This document shows positions 20,317 through 29,693 of a stretch of DNA of 64,000 nucleotides, in pieces (positions within the stretch are counted from its first letter, which is position 1; each line of letters begins with the position of its first letter). The notes beneath the pieces are model-generated. The model did no database searches, was not told where the DNA came from, and saw only the letters and a program-made list of their open reading frames with translations. Both the position numbers and the translations under genes were made by a program. The stretch lies in the NCBI RefSeq assembly GCF_021462285.1, contig NZ_CP082787.1:3596001-3660000 (forward strand), written 5' to 3'. Source of the stretch: Serratia entomophila. Lineage in GTDB: Bacteria; Pseudomonadota; Gammaproteobacteria; Enterobacterales; Enterobacteriaceae.

Positions 20317-20910
20317 ATGAACAAGACTTCCCGTACCCTCATGTCCCTGGGCCTGCTGAGCGCCGCACTGTTTGGCGTTTCACAACAGGCTAACGCACAC
20401 GGCTATGTCGAAACGCCGGCCAGCCGCGCCTATCAGTGCAAGCTGCAGCTCAACACCCAGTGCGGCAGCGTGCAGTACGAACCGCAGAGCGTTGAAGGGC
20501 TGAAAGGCTTCCCGCAGGCCGGCCCGGCTGACGGCCATATCGCCAGCGCCGACAAGTCCACCTTCTTCGAGCTGGATCAACAAACGCCGACCCGCTGGAG
20601 CAAGATCAACCTGAAGACCGGCGCCAACAGCTTCACCTGGACGCTGACCGCGCGCCACAGCACCAGCAGCTGGCGTTATTTCATCACCAAGCCGAACTGG
20701 GACGCGTCACAGCCGCTGACCCGCGCCTCCTTTGACCTGACGCCGTTCTGCCAATACAACGACGGCGGCGCCATCCCGGCCGCCAAGGTCACCCACCAGT
20801 GCAACATACCTGCGGATCGCACCGGTTCGCACGTGATCCTCGCCGTGTGGGATGTAGCCGATACCGCCAACGCCTTCTACCAGGCGATCGACGTCAATCT
20901 GAGCCACTGA
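20317..20910 (+). CDS. cbp: CBP21, chitin-active lytic polysaccharide monooxygenase (AA10)
   Basis: This 197-residue secreted copper enzyme oxidatively cleaves crystalline chitin and boosts chitinases. The signal peptide ends AQANA-like (QQANA), leaving His28 as the mature N-terminus; His28 and His114 (TARH) form the histidine brace, and Glu60 and Tyr54 of the binding face are present. Compared with the CBP21 sequence I remember, scattered conservative substitutions occur (for example VETPAS instead of VESPAS), suggesting another strain or a sister species. It is single-domain, with no extra chitin-binding module. Confidence 0.97.
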   Translation: MNKTSRTLMSLGLLSAALFGVSQQANAHGYVETPASRAYQCKLQLNTQCGSVQYEPQSVEGLKGFPQAGPADGHIASADKSTFFELDQQTPTRWSKINLKTGANSFTWTLTARHSTSSWRYFITKPNWDASQPLTRASFDLTPFCQYNDGGAIPAAKVTHQCNIPADRTGSHVILAVWDVADTANAFYQAIDVNLSH

Positions 20911-20926
20911 TTTCGGAGGTAAATCC

Positions 20927-20959
20927 AAAGGGTGCGGTTCATTCACAGCTGCGCCCTTT
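20927..20959 (+). terminator. Probable terminator of cbp21
   Basis: AAAGGGTGCGG pairs with TGCGCCCTTT across an 11-12 base loop, 17 bases after the stop codon. The following sequence is T-rich only in part (ACTATTGTATT). Confidence 0.5.
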
Positions 20960-21163
20960 ACTATTGTATTGCCCCCTTCGCCACCCCGGCATCTCGCTCA
21001 ACGCCGCGCCCCGCCTGAGTTGATTAAACGCTCATTGTTCTTATCCATCGCAACAATCAGAAAAAGCGTATTCTCTTTATCACCCTGATGAGGCACTGTG
21101 TGCCCCCTATGATGAAAAAGGTTCTCATTTCCCTACGTTGAAGCTTGGTCAAGGAGCTTATAA

Positions 21164-22114
21164 ATGAATCAATTAGACGCACTCAAGCAGCTGACCACGG
21201 TGGTCGCCGACAGCGGCGATATCGAATCCATCCGCCAGTTCGAACCCCAGGATGCCACCACCAACCCTTCACTGATCCTGAAAGCCGCCGCGCTGCCGCA
21301 GTACAAATCGCTGATTAGCGAAGCGCTGGACTATGCCCGCCGCCAGGGCGGCAGCAAGGAAACCCAGCTGATCAACGCCAGCGATCGGCTGGCGGTCAAT
21401 ATCGGCCTGGAGATCCTGAAAAGCGTGCCGGGCCGCATCTCCACCGAAGTGGACGCCCGCCTGTCGTTTGATCGCGGCATGTGCGTCGCCAAAGCGCGCA
21501 AGCTGATCGGCATGTATCAGGAACAGGGCATCGATAAATCGCGCATTCTGATCAAACTGGCCGCCACCTGGGAAGGCATCAAAGCCGCCGAGGAGCTGGA
21601 AAAAGAAGGCATCAACACCAACCTGACGCTGCTGTTCTCCTTCGCGCAGGCGCGCGCCTGCGCCGAGGCCGGCGTGTATCTGATTTCACCGTTCGTAGGC
21701 CGCATCTACGACTGGTACCAGGCTAAGCAACCGGCCGCCGCTTACGACGCCGAACAGGATCCGGGCGTGAAATCGGTGCGCACCATTTATGAATACTACA
21801 AGCAGCACCGTTATCAGACCGTGATCATGGGCGCCAGCTTCCGCAAGGTAGAGCAAATTCTGGCGCTGGCCGGTTGTGACCGCCTGACCATTGCACCGAA
21901 CCTGCTGGAACAGCTGAAAAACAGCGAGCAGCCGGTCGAGCGCAGGCTGACGCCGTCGACCGAAGGTTTCTACCAGCCCGCCCCGCTTGCCGAGGCCGAG
22001 TTCCGCTGGTTGCACAACCAGGACGCCATGGCGGTGGAAAAATTGGCCGAAGGCATCCGTCTGTTCGCCGTCGACCAGCAGAAGCTGGAAGACATGCTGG
22101 CCGCTGAACTGTAA
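21164..22114 (+). CDS. talA: Transaldolase (TalA type)
   Basis: Transaldolase moves a dihydroxyacetone unit between sedoheptulose 7-phosphate and glyceraldehyde 3-phosphate in the non-oxidative pentose phosphate pathway. The 316 residues show [10 protein letters not shown] and the Schiff-base lysine in [13 protein letters not shown], plus [14 protein letters not shown]. Length and the tight link to a transketolase (18-base gap) match talA-tktB of E. coli rather than talB. An AAGGAG element precedes the ATG. Confidence 0.95.
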   Translation: MNQLDALKQLTTVVADSGDIESIRQFEPQDATTNPSLILKAAALPQYKSLISEALDYARRQGGSKETQLINASDRLAVNIGLEILKSVPGRISTEVDARLSFDRGMCVAKARKLIGMYQEQGIDKSRILIKLAATWEGIKAAEELEKEGINTNLTLLFSFAQARACAEAGVYLISPFVGRIYDWYQAKQPAAAYDAEQDPGVKSVRTIYEYYKQHRYQTVIMGASFRKVEQILALAGCDRLTIAPNLLEQLKNSEQPVERRLTPSTEGFYQPAPLAEAEFRWLHNQDAMAVEKLAEGIRLFAVDQQKLEDMLAAEL

Positions 22115-22132
22115 TGACTCTGGAGCACCGTT

Positions 22133-24127
22133 ATGTCTTCTCGTAAAGAACTCGCCAACGCCATCCGCGCACTCAGCATGGACGCCGTACAAAAAGCAAA
22201 TTCCGGCCACCCGGGCGCCCCGATGGGCATGGCGGACATCGCCGAAGTCCTGTGGCGTGACTACCTGAACCACAACCCGACCAACCCGCACTGGGCTGAC
22301 CGCGACCGCTTCGTGCTCTCCAACGGCCACGGCTCCATGTTGATTTACAGCCTGCTGCACCTCACCGGCTACGACCTGCCGATGAGCGAGCTGGAAAACT
22401 TCCGCCAGCTGCACTCCAAAACCCCGGGCCACCCGGAATACGGCTATACCCCCGGCGTTGAAACCACCACCGGCCCCCTCGGCCAGGGCATCGCCAACGC
22501 CGTCGGCTTCGCCATCGCCGAACGCACCCTCGGCGCCCAGTTCAACCGCCCGGGCCACGACATCGTCGACCACCACACCTACGCCTTCATGGGCGACGGC
22601 TGCATGATGGAAGGCATCTCTCACGAAGTCTGTTCGCTGGCCGGCACCCTCAAGCTCGGCAAGCTGACCGCCTTCTACGATGACAACGGCATCTCCATCG
22701 ACGGCCACGTCGACGGCTGGTTCACCGACGACACCGCCCTGCGCTTCGAAGCCTACGGCTGGCACGTGGTGCGCAACGTCGACGGCCACAACCCGGACGC
22801 CATCAAGGCGGCGATTGAGGAAGCCCGCAAGGTCACCGACAAGCCGTCCCTGCTGATGTGCAAGACCGTCATCGGCTTCGGCTCCCCGAACAAGGCCGGC
22901 ACCCACGACGTGCACGGCGCCGCGCTGGGCGCAGCCGAAGTGGCCGCCACCCGCGAAGCCCTGGGCTGGAAATACGCCGCCTTTGAAATCCCGCAGGACA
23001 TCTATGCCCAGTGGGACGCCAAGGAAGCCGGCCAGGCCAAAGAAGCGGCCTGGAACGACAAGTTCGCCGCCTACGCCAGGGCCTTCCCTGAGCTGGCCGC
23101 CGAGTTCACGCGCCGCATGAGCGGTGAGCTGCCGGCGAACTGGAAAGCCGACGCGCAGAAATTCGTTGAGCAGCTGCAGGCCAACCCGGCCAACATCGCC
23201 AGCCGCAAGGCCTCGCAGAACGCGCTGGAAACCTTCGGCAAGGTGCTGCCGGAGTTCCTGGGCGGCTCCGCCGACCTGGCGCCGAGCAACCTGACGATGT
23301 GGTCCGGCTCGAAAGCGCTGAACGTCGACCCGGCGGGCAACTACATTCATTACGGCGTGCGCGAGTTCGGCATGACCGCCATCACCAACGGCATCGCGCT
23401 GCACGGCGGCTTCCTGCCGTACTCGGCGACCTTCCTGATGTTCGTGGAATACGCGCGCAACGCGGTGCGCATGGCGGCGCTGATGAAGCTGCGCAACGTG
23501 TTCGTCTATACCCACGACTCCATCGGTCTGGGCGAAGACGGCCCGACGCACCAGCCGGTGGAGCAGCTGGCCAGCCTGCGCGTAACGCCGAACATGAGCA
23601 CCTGGCGCCCGTGCGACCAGGTGGAATCGGCGATTGCCTGGCAGTACGGCATCGAGCGCAACGACGGCCCGACCACGCTGGTGTTCTCGCGCCAGAACCT
23701 GACCCAGCAGCCGCGCAGCGCAGAGCAGCTGGCGAACGTGTACCGCGGCGGCTACGTGCTGAAAGACTGCGCGGGCACGCCGGAGCTCATCCTGATTGCC
23801 ACCGGCTCCGAAGTGGGCATCACGGTGGACGCGGCGGACAAGCTGACTGCGGCGGGCCGTAAGGTGCGCGTGGTGTCGATGCCGTCGACCGACGCGTTCG
23901 ACAAGCAGGATGCGGCGTACCGCGAGTCGGTGCTGCCGGCGGCGGTGAGCGCACGGGTGGCGGTGGAAGCGGGTATCGCGGACTACTGGTACAAGTACGT
24001 GGGGCTGAACGGCGCCATCGTGGGCATGACCACCTTCGGTGAGTCGGCGCCGGCGGAGCAGCTGTTCAAGGAGTTCGGCTTCACCGTGGACAACGTGGTG
24101 GCCCAGGCGCAGGCGCTGCTGAAGTAA
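22133..24127 (+). CDS. tktB: Transketolase (TktB position)
   Basis: This 664-residue ThDP-dependent transketolase transfers two-carbon units in the pentose phosphate pathway. Motifs include [11 protein letters not shown], the ThDP-binding [12 protein letters not shown]...[12 protein letters not shown] region and [17 protein letters not shown]. It forms an operon with talA. Third-position GC is very high, which creates long antisense reading frames that I regard as spurious. The first terminator of the downstream repeat (24161-24195) probably ends the message. Confidence 0.96.
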   Translation: MSSRKELANAIRALSMDAVQKANSGHPGAPMGMADIAEVLWRDYLNHNPTNPHWADRDRFVLSNGHGSMLIYSLLHLTGYDLPMSELENFRQLHSKTPGHPEYGYTPGVETTTGPLGQGIANAVGFAIAERTLGAQFNRPGHDIVDHHTYAFMGDGCMMEGISHEVCSLAGTLKLGKLTAFYDDNGISIDGHVDGWFTDDTALRFEAYGWHVVRNVDGHNPDAIKAAIEEARKVTDKPSLLMCKTVIGFGSPNKAGTHDVHGAALGAAEVAATREALGWKYAAFEIPQDIYAQWDAKEAGQAKEAAWNDKFAAYARAFPELAAEFTRRMSGELPANWKADAQKFVEQLQANPANIASRKASQNALETFGKVLPEFLGGSADLAPSNLTMWSGSKALNVDPAGNYIHYGVREFGMTAITNGIALHGGFLPYSATFLMFVEYARNAVRMAALMKLRNVFVYTHDSIGLGEDGPTHQPVEQLASLRVTPNMSTWRPCDQVESAIAWQYGIERNDGPTTLVFSRQNLTQQPRSAEQLANVYRGGYVLKDCAGTPELILIATGSEVGITVDAADKLTAAGRKVRVVSMPSTDAFDKQDAAYRESVLPAAVSARVAVEAGIADYWYKYVGLNGAIVGMTTFGESAPAEQLFKEFGFTVDNVVAQAQALLK

Positions 24128-24144
24128 GCGGTTCCCGGCGTTAA

Positions 24145-24410
24145 GCCCGGCCTCGCCGGTAATGCCTGTCAGTTAAGCCTGACAGGCATTTTTTTATCCA
24201 ATCTCTGTACGCTCTGCGCAGGAGGAATTGTCGTAAATACCCCGCATTTCTCTGCGACCGCAATGAACGACAATGGGAGCGGCCGAAGGCGCGGCCCTTT
24301 GCTCGGTCGAGGCGCGTGAGCCTAATGATACATCTCGTATTTATCGGCCGAAAACGTCACTAATACCGGCAGAAAAACGCTCACTGACCACCATTACGGC
24401 ATTGTCGGGC
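24145..24410 (+). repeat. Dispersed structured repeat, short copy, with terminator at its left end
   Basis: This 266-base element is homologous to both outer parts of 60967-61779. It begins and ends with imperfect inverted repeats (GCCCG...GTAATG...GTCAGT, inverted at the end). Stem 1 is AATGCCTGTCAG / CTGACAGGCATT (24161-24190) followed by seven T, an excellent terminator for tktB. Stem 2 is ATTGTCGT (24227-24234) / ACGACAAT (24267-24274). A third GC-rich hairpin lies near 24280-24300. It has no coding capacity. Confidence 0.8.
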
Positions 24411-24542
24411 TTTTTTATTTCCCCAAAGTTCTGTAACGCTAAGCGGTAAATTTATTTTCATAAAATAGGAATTGCCTCATTCACAATAGAAATCTTAAAG
24501 AATCAATCCCATCACTTTATGTTTTTCAATCATTTAATATGA

Positions 24543-24568
24543 AACAAAATAAAAAGTTTTATTTTGTT
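24543..24568. promoter_or_regulatory. Perfect 12-2-12 AT-rich inverted repeat
   Basis: AACAAAATAAAA, two bases, then its exact reverse complement lies 32 bases upstream of the -35 of the exporter operon. It could be an activator site, or a terminator-like structure isolating the island from upstream transcription. The rest of 24411-24660 is AT-rich without reading frames. Confidence 0.5.
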
Positions 24569-24600
24569 ATGGTGCGATAAAAACAAAAATAAAACTTAAT

Positions 24601-24629
24601 TTGACGGGTGTTCATCAAGCGGATATCTT
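24601..24629 (+). promoter_or_regulatory. Candidate sigma-70 promoter of the exporter operon
   Basis: TTGACG (24601-24606), a 17-base spacer and TATCTT (24624-24629) form a reasonable promoter about 30 bases before the ATG at 24661. Confidence 0.55.
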
Positions 24630-24660
24630 TTATTTTTCATGGATGAAGTAAAGAGATGTT

Positions 24661-25932
24661 ATGAGTAAAAAGGATCTGTTTCGGCAAGAGGCCGTCAATC
24701 ACCAGCGCTCAAAATGGACCGGTAAGGCATTGCTTATTTCCGGCCTGCCCGCCTGGGCCGTGGTGGCCATATCATTGGCCTTTATTATCGCCCTGCTTAT
24801 TTTCCTGACTTTCGGCAACTATACCCGCCGCATTAATGTCGCCGGGGAGGTCACCACCTTGCCGCGTTCGGTCAATATTTTCGCCGCGCAGCAGGGCTTT
24901 ATTTCCCAGCGCTTTGTCAGCGTCGGCGATCAGGTCAAAAAAGGCCAGCGCCTGTATCAGATCGACGTCAGCCGCGTCACCGATTCCGGCACCGTCAGCG
25001 CCAATACCCGCCAGGCCATCGAAAGCCAGGTCGCCCAAATCGACAACATCATCCAGAAACTGCAGGAGAATAAGCGCGCCACCGTAGACAATCTGCAGGC
25101 GCAAAAGGCGCAGTATGAAACCGCCCACGCCCAGTCTAAACAGCTGGTGGAAAACTCCCGCCGCGGCGTCGAATCCATGCGCCGCACCATGGAGAGCTAC
25201 GGCGAATATCAGCGCAAGGGCCTGATTAACAAAGACCAGTTAAACAACCAGACCTACCTGTATTATCAGCAGCAAAGTTCTTTTCAAAGCCTTTATAGCC
25301 AAAGCATCCAGGAATCGCTGCAAATCGCCAATCTCGGCAGCGATATCGTCACCCGCGCCGCCGATTTCGATAATCAGATTTCGCAATATGAACTCCAGCG
25401 CGAAGATCTGCAGCGCCGCCTGTCGGAAGCCGACGCCAGCGGCGCGCTGATTATTAACGCCCCGACCGACGGCCGGGTGGAGTCCCTCAGCGTCACCCCG
25501 GGGCAAATGGTGAATATCGGCGACAGCCTGGCGCAGCTTATTCCCAGCAACCACGCGGTGTATTATCTGGTGCTGTGGCTGCCGAACGGCAGCGTGCCTT
25601 ACGTCGGCGTCGGCGACAATATCAATATCCGTTACGACGCTTTCCCGTTTGAGAAGTTCGGCCAGTTCCCCGGCAAAATCGACGCCATCTCCTACGTGCC
25701 CGCCTCGACGCAGGAAATGTCCACCTACAGCAGCTCGCCCATCCGCCAGTCCACCGAGATCACCGAGTCCTATTACAAGGTGCTGGTGGCTATCGACAAC
25801 ACCCAGTTCGGCTACCAGGGCAAAACCCTGCGCCTGTCGAGCGGCATGAAGGCGCAGACCACCTTCTTCCTCGAGAAACGCCCGATTTATCAATGGATGT
25901 TCTCACCTTTCTACGACATGAAAAAAGCTTAA
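24661..25932 (+). CDS. CvaA/MchE-like membrane fusion protein (type I export, microcin class)
   Basis: This 423-residue HlyD-family adaptor has one membrane helix (about residues 30-52, ending IFLTFGNYTRR), a lipoyl-like segment (GFISQRFVSVGDQVKKGQ), a long coiled-coil hairpin (about 115-255) and a beta-rich C-terminus ending IYQWMFSPFYDMKKA. Start (LFRQEAVNHQRSKW) and end closely resemble the colicin V adaptor CvaA as I remember it, more than HlyD of toxin systems. It bridges the ABC transporter to a TolC-like channel, which is not encoded here. The ABC gene follows after 12 bases. Confidence 0.9.
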   Translation: MSKKDLFRQEAVNHQRSKWTGKALLISGLPAWAVVAISLAFIIALLIFLTFGNYTRRINVAGEVTTLPRSVNIFAAQQGFISQRFVSVGDQVKKGQRLYQIDVSRVTDSGTVSANTRQAIESQVAQIDNIIQKLQENKRATVDNLQAQKAQYETAHAQSKQLVENSRRGVESMRRTMESYGEYQRKGLINKDQLNNQTYLYYQQQSSFQSLYSQSIQESLQIANLGSDIVTRAADFDNQISQYELQREDLQRRLSEADASGALIINAPTDGRVESLSVTPGQMVNIGDSLAQLIPSNHAVYYLVLWLPNGSVPYVGVGDNINIRYDAFPFEKFGQFPGKIDAISYVPASTQEMSTYSSSPIRQSTEITESYYKVLVAIDNTQFGYQGKTLRLSSGMKAQTTFFLEKRPIYQWMFSPFYDMKKA

Positions 25933-25944
25933 CGGGGCCGATCC

Positions 25945-28065
25945 GTGAATAAAACACCCTTTGAGACCATCACCAGCAAGCTGAATCTGGCCCTGAGAAA
26001 GAAGGTGCCGCAGATCCTGCAAACCGAAGCGGCCGAGTGCGGCCTGGCCAGCCTGGCCATGGTTTGCGGTTACTACGGCATGAACGTCGATCTGTTCAAC
26101 CTGCGGCAAAAGTTCGGCATCTCGTCACGCGGCGCCACCCTGGCGTCGCTGATCGACATCGCCGCCTCCCTGGCGCTGAAAACCCGCGCGCTGTCCCTCA
26201 GCATCGATGAAATCAAGGAGCTGAAGACCCCCTGCATCCTGCACTGGGACATGAACCACTTCGTGGTGCTGGTCGGGGTGCGCGGCGGCCGCATCGTCAT
26301 TCACGACCCGGCCTTCGGCCGCCGGGTGATCGGCCTGCAGGAGCTGTCGCTGCATTTTACCGGCGTGGCGCTGGAGCTGTGGCCGGGCAGCGAGTTCACC
26401 CCGGTCACGCAGCAGAGCAAGCTGCATATCCGCACCCTGCTGCGCAACGTCAGCGGCCTGAAAGGCGCGCTGATCAAAATCTTCTGCCTGTCGCTGGTGA
26501 TTGAGGCCATCAACCTGCTGATGCCGGTCGGCACCCAGCTGGTGATGGACCACGTGATACAGGCCGGCGATCACGATCTGCTGGCGCTGATCTGCATCGG
26601 GCTGCTGTTCTTCATTCTGTTTCGCACCTGCGTGGCGATGCTGCGCTCCTGGACCAGCATCGTGATGGGCTCGCTTATCGACGTGCAGTGGAAGGCCGGG
26701 CTGTTCGACCACCTGATGAAGCTGCCGCTGGCCTATTTCGAAAAGCGCAAGCTGGGGGACATCCAGTCGCGTTTCGGCTCGCTGGACACCATCCGCACCA
26801 CGTTCACCACCAGCATCGTCAACAGCATCATCGACGGCATCATGTCGATCGGCGTGTTCGTCATGATGCTGCTGTACGGCGGCTGGCTGGTGTGGGTGGT
26901 GATGGGCTTCACGGTGATTTACGTGGTGTTGCGCCTCTCCACCTACCGCCACTATCGTCAGGCGTCGGAAGAGCAGCTGGTCAAGGGCGCCAAGGCCGGC
27001 TCGCACTTTATGGAAACGCTGTACGGCATCGGCACCCTGAAAGCGCTGGGCCTGGCGGGCACCCGCTCGCAATACTGGCTGAACCTGAATATCGACACCA
27101 CCAACGCCAACATCCGCCTGACCAAACTGGACATGATGTTCGGCGGCGTCAACTCGCTGATCAGCACCTGCGATCAGATCGTCATTCTGTGGCTGGGCGC
27201 CTCGCTGGTGATCGACAACCAGATGACGCTGGGGATGTTCGTGGCGTTCAACGCCTACCGCGGGCAGTTCTCCGACCGCGCCTCCAACCTGATCGACATG
27301 GTGCTGCGGCTGCGCATGCTGAGCCTGCACAACGAGAGGGTGGCGGACATCGTGCTGTCGGAGCCGGAGAAACAGATGCCGCCGCGGCAGCTGTATGCGC
27401 CCAACGAAGCGGCGGCGTTCGACGTGCGCGACCTGTATTACCAGTACGACAGCCTGTCGAAGCCGGTGATTGCCGGCATCAACCTGCAGATAGCGGCGGG
27501 GGAAAGCGTGGCGATCGTCGGCCCGTCGGGGATAGGCAAGACCACGCTGATGAAGCTGATGAGCGGCCTGCTGGAGCCGAGCAGCGGTGCGCTGTTCATC
27601 AACGGGCTGAATATCCACGACATCGGCGTCAACAACTACCGGCAGTGCATCGCCTGCGTGCTGCAGGACGACAAGCTGTTCTCGGGCTCGATAGCGGAAA
27701 ACATCGCCGGTTTCGATGCGACGCCGAACCTGGAGCTGATCGTGGCCTGCACCCGCCACTGCAACATCCACGACGACATCATGCAGATGCCGATGGGCTA
27801 CGAAACGCTGATTGGCGAGCTGGGCGGGAGCCTGTCGGGCGGGCAGAAACAGCGTTTGCTGATCGCGCGGGCGCTGTACCGGCGGCCGAACATTCTGTTT
27901 ATGGACGAAGCCACCAGCCACCTCGATCTGGCCAACGAAATGCACATCAACAACGCGATAGCGGCGCTGAAGATCACGCGCATCATCATCGCCCACCGGC
28001 CTTCCACCATCGCCTCGGCCGACAGGGTGGTCAGCCTGGCGCCGCCGGAGCAACCCGGCGCCTGA
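25945..28065 (+). CDS. Peptidase-containing ABC exporter (C39; CvaB/MchF-like)
   Basis: This 706-residue bacteriocin-type ABC transporter both cleaves double-glycine-type leaders and exports the peptide. The N-terminal C39 peptidase has its catalytic set: Gln26 and Cys32 in QTEAAECGLASL, His105 in WDMNHFVVLVG and Asp121 in HDPAFG. A six-helix membrane domain spans about residues 160-440. The ATPase has Walker [18 protein letters not shown] and Walker B ILFMDEATSHLD. The start is GTG. An intact peptidase implies substrates with Gly-Gly/Gly-Ala leaders, and two candidates lie nearby. Confidence 0.93.
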   Translation: MNKTPFETITSKLNLALRKKVPQILQTEAAECGLASLAMVCGYYGMNVDLFNLRQKFGISSRGATLASLIDIAASLALKTRALSLSIDEIKELKTPCILHWDMNHFVVLVGVRGGRIVIHDPAFGRRVIGLQELSLHFTGVALELWPGSEFTPVTQQSKLHIRTLLRNVSGLKGALIKIFCLSLVIEAINLLMPVGTQLVMDHVIQAGDHDLLALICIGLLFFILFRTCVAMLRSWTSIVMGSLIDVQWKAGLFDHLMKLPLAYFEKRKLGDIQSRFGSLDTIRTTFTTSIVNSIIDGIMSIGVFVMMLLYGGWLVWVVMGFTVIYVVLRLSTYRHYRQASEEQLVKGAKAGSHFMETLYGIGTLKALGLAGTRSQYWLNLNIDTTNANIRLTKLDMMFGGVNSLISTCDQIVILWLGASLVIDNQMTLGMFVAFNAYRGQFSDRASNLIDMVLRLRMLSLHNERVADIVLSEPEKQMPPRQLYAPNEAAAFDVRDLYYQYDSLSKPVIAGINLQIAAGESVAIVGPSGIGKTTLMKLMSGLLEPSSGALFINGLNIHDIGVNNYRQCIACVLQDDKLFSGSIAENIAGFDATPNLELIVACTRHCNIHDDIMQMPMGYETLIGELGGSLSGGQKQRLLIARALYRRPNILFMDEATSHLDLANEMHINNAIAALKITRIIIAHRPSTIASADRVVSLAPPEQPGA

Positions 28066-28080
28066 CTTCAGGCAAAAAAA

Positions 28081-28104
28081 ACGGCCGCACAAGCGGCCGT
28101 TTTT
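28081..28104. terminator. Bidirectional terminator between exporter and RTX genes
   Basis: ACGGCCGC-ACAA-GCGGCCGT is flanked by A7 on the left and T5 on the right, a perfect symmetrical terminator for the two convergent transcription units. Confidence 0.9.
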
Positions 28105-28121
28105 CATTAATCTGCTGAAGG

Positions 28122-29618
28122 TTATACGATAAAATCAACCTGCTGCAGCGGATGCCCAACGATCTTCACCAGGAAATCGGCGCTGGTAAAATCACCGCCC
28201 ATGTTAATCGCCAGATCGCTGACGTTGGTCGCCTGATCATAAGTCAGGGTCGCTTCACCCGCCTTGCCGCTGAATTCGCTGACAAAAGTCACCTTCTGCA
28301 AGCCTTCACCGGTGTTGAACACCGACAGGTCTATTTTGTCGGTGCCGCTGACAAAATCGGTGATCCAATCTGGAGCCGAAGCCCGCGATTCGTTGTAGCT
28401 GTTAAAGATAAAGGTATCGGCCCCTTCGCCACCGGACAGCTGATCGACGCCAACCCCGCCAATCAGCACGTCGTCGCCGGCGCCGCCAAACAGCATGTCA
28501 TTACCGGCGCCGCCGGACAGAATGTCGTTGCCGGCTTCGCCTCTCAGCACGTTGCTGCCGTCGTTGCCGGCGATAAAGTTATTCAACTCGTTGCCGGTGC
28601 CGACGATGTTGTCCTTGCCGGTCAACACCAGATATTCAACGTTCTTGGCGAGCGTATAGCTGACCGAAGACTGCACGGTATCCAGGCCTTCACCGTAGTT
28701 TTCATGCACTTCATCACGAATATCGTCGACGATATAGGTGTCGTTGTTGCCGCCGCCGTACATTTTATCCGCGCCGGCGCCGCCGTCGAGGATATCGTCG
28801 CCGTCTTTGCCATACAGCCAGTCATTGCCCCGGCCACCGGAGATATGATCGTTGCCGTAGCCGCCATACAGGTGATCGGAGAAGATGCTGCCGTTAACCG
28901 TTCTGGCGTCGTGCACCGGATCGAGAATGCCGGTCAGCAACAGATCCAGCGTATTGGTCACCAGCCCGTTTTTGTTCAATACGATATCGACGGCCAGGCG
29001 CCCCACCCCGCCCACCAGATTGGCGGTCAGCGCCGCGGTCAGCCCGCCGAGGAACGGCAGCAGGCCATCGGCCGGATCGGAAACCTGCACATAGTTATCG
29101 CCAAAGCCCAGCGGCGGCGGGAAGACATCCCCCAGCACCCCGGCCCAGCCCGCAGGCGGCAGCCCCAGGTTTTCCAATGCCTGAGACACGTCGGTGTTCA
29201 CTACGTCGCCGGCCGTCTGCATGCCGCCGTGGGACAGCGCATCATTGATCACGGTGAGCGCCAACGCATCGGAAGCCTGCTGGAAGGTCGCTTCGGAAAT
29301 CGGCTTGCCCTGCAGCAGGGAAGCTACCTTGGTGGACCCGCGTACAAATTCGCTGTATGCCGAATTATCGCCGGCGTTGATGCCCACCACGTCGCTAATC
29401 CAGGTCTCCAGCTTAATCAATTCTTTCGCATGTTCGTCACCGAACAAATAAACCGCGGTCGGCGGCAAATTACCGGTATAGGCCACCCGCGCTTCATGCA
29501 CGATATCACGGATATAACGGTAGCCATCGGCATATTGACCCGTGTCGCGCAGCTCAGCCAGCTTCTTTGATTGTTCTTCGGTAAACGACACCAAAACATC
29601 ACTGTTTTGCGTAGCCAT
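28122..29618 (-). CDS. RTX-repeat secreted protein, N-terminal domain of unknown function
   Basis: This 498-residue acidic protein has no signal peptide. Residues about 1-245 form a domain I do not recognise. Residues about 250-295 and 365-410 hold calcium-binding nonapeptide repeats (GGYGNDHIS, GGAGNDMLF, GGAGDDVLI). The C-terminal region resembles that of serralysin-type proteins (ADTFIFNSYNESR, WITDFVSGTDKIDLS), and the extreme C-terminus is DFIV, a type I signal of the Prt/Lip class. There is no HEXXH protease motif and no GXSXG lipase motif. AAGGA precedes the ATG. Its gene follows the 97-residue peptide gene in the same direction. Confidence 0.85.
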   Translation of the reverse strand: MATQNSDVLVSFTEEQSKKLAELRDTGQYADGYRYIRDIVHEARVAYTGNLPPTAVYLFGDEHAKELIKLETWISDVVGINAGDNSAYSEFVRGSTKVASLLQGKPISEATFQQASDALALTVINDALSHGGMQTAGDVVNTDVSQALENLGLPPAGWAGVLGDVFPPPLGFGDNYVQVSDPADGLLPFLGGLTAALTANLVGGVGRLAVDIVLNKNGLVTNTLDLLLTGILDPVHDARTVNGSIFSDHLYGGYGNDHISGGRGNDWLYGKDGDDILDGGAGADKMYGGGNNDTYIVDDIRDEVHENYGEGLDTVQSSVSYTLAKNVEYLVLTGKDNIVGTGNELNNFIAGNDGSNVLRGEAGNDILSGGAGNDMLFGGAGDDVLIGGVGVDQLSGGEGADTFIFNSYNESRASAPDWITDFVSGTDKIDLSVFNTGEGLQKVTFVSEFSGKAGEATLTYDQATNVSDLAINMGGDFTSADFLVKIVGHPLQQVDFIV

Positions 29619-29644
29619 ATATTTTTCCTTAAATATAATTCAGC

Positions 29645-29679
29645 AAAAAATTGCCGGCCATTTATAAAAATGGCCGGCA
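29645..29679 (-). terminator. Terminator/attenuator between the 97-residue peptide gene and the RTX gene
   Basis: TGCCGGCCAT (29652-29661) pairs with ATGGCCGGCA (29670-29679). On the minus strand the stem is followed by AATTTTTT. It should end most transcripts of the peptide gene and allow only read-through into the RTX gene. Confidence 0.85.
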
Positions 29680-29693
29680 CGGGCATCGGTTAA

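Noticed and set aside
21686..23551. 621-codon minus-strand frame opposite talA-tktB
   Set aside because: It is a shadow of highly GC-biased tktB codons: the product is repetitive low-complexity, resembles no family, and both sense genes are certain.
24145..24410. Insertion sequence
   Set aside because: Inverted ends are present but there is no transposase frame; it is described as a non-coding repeat.
26125..28107. 660-codon minus-strand frame opposite the ABC exporter
   Set aside because: The translation is rich in His/Gln/Arg with no domain; the sense frame has all exporter motifs.
28122..29618. RTX gene as serralysin or the Serratia lipase
   Set aside because: Only the C-terminal RTX and secretion parts are similar; no HEXXH zinc site or GXSXG motif exists.
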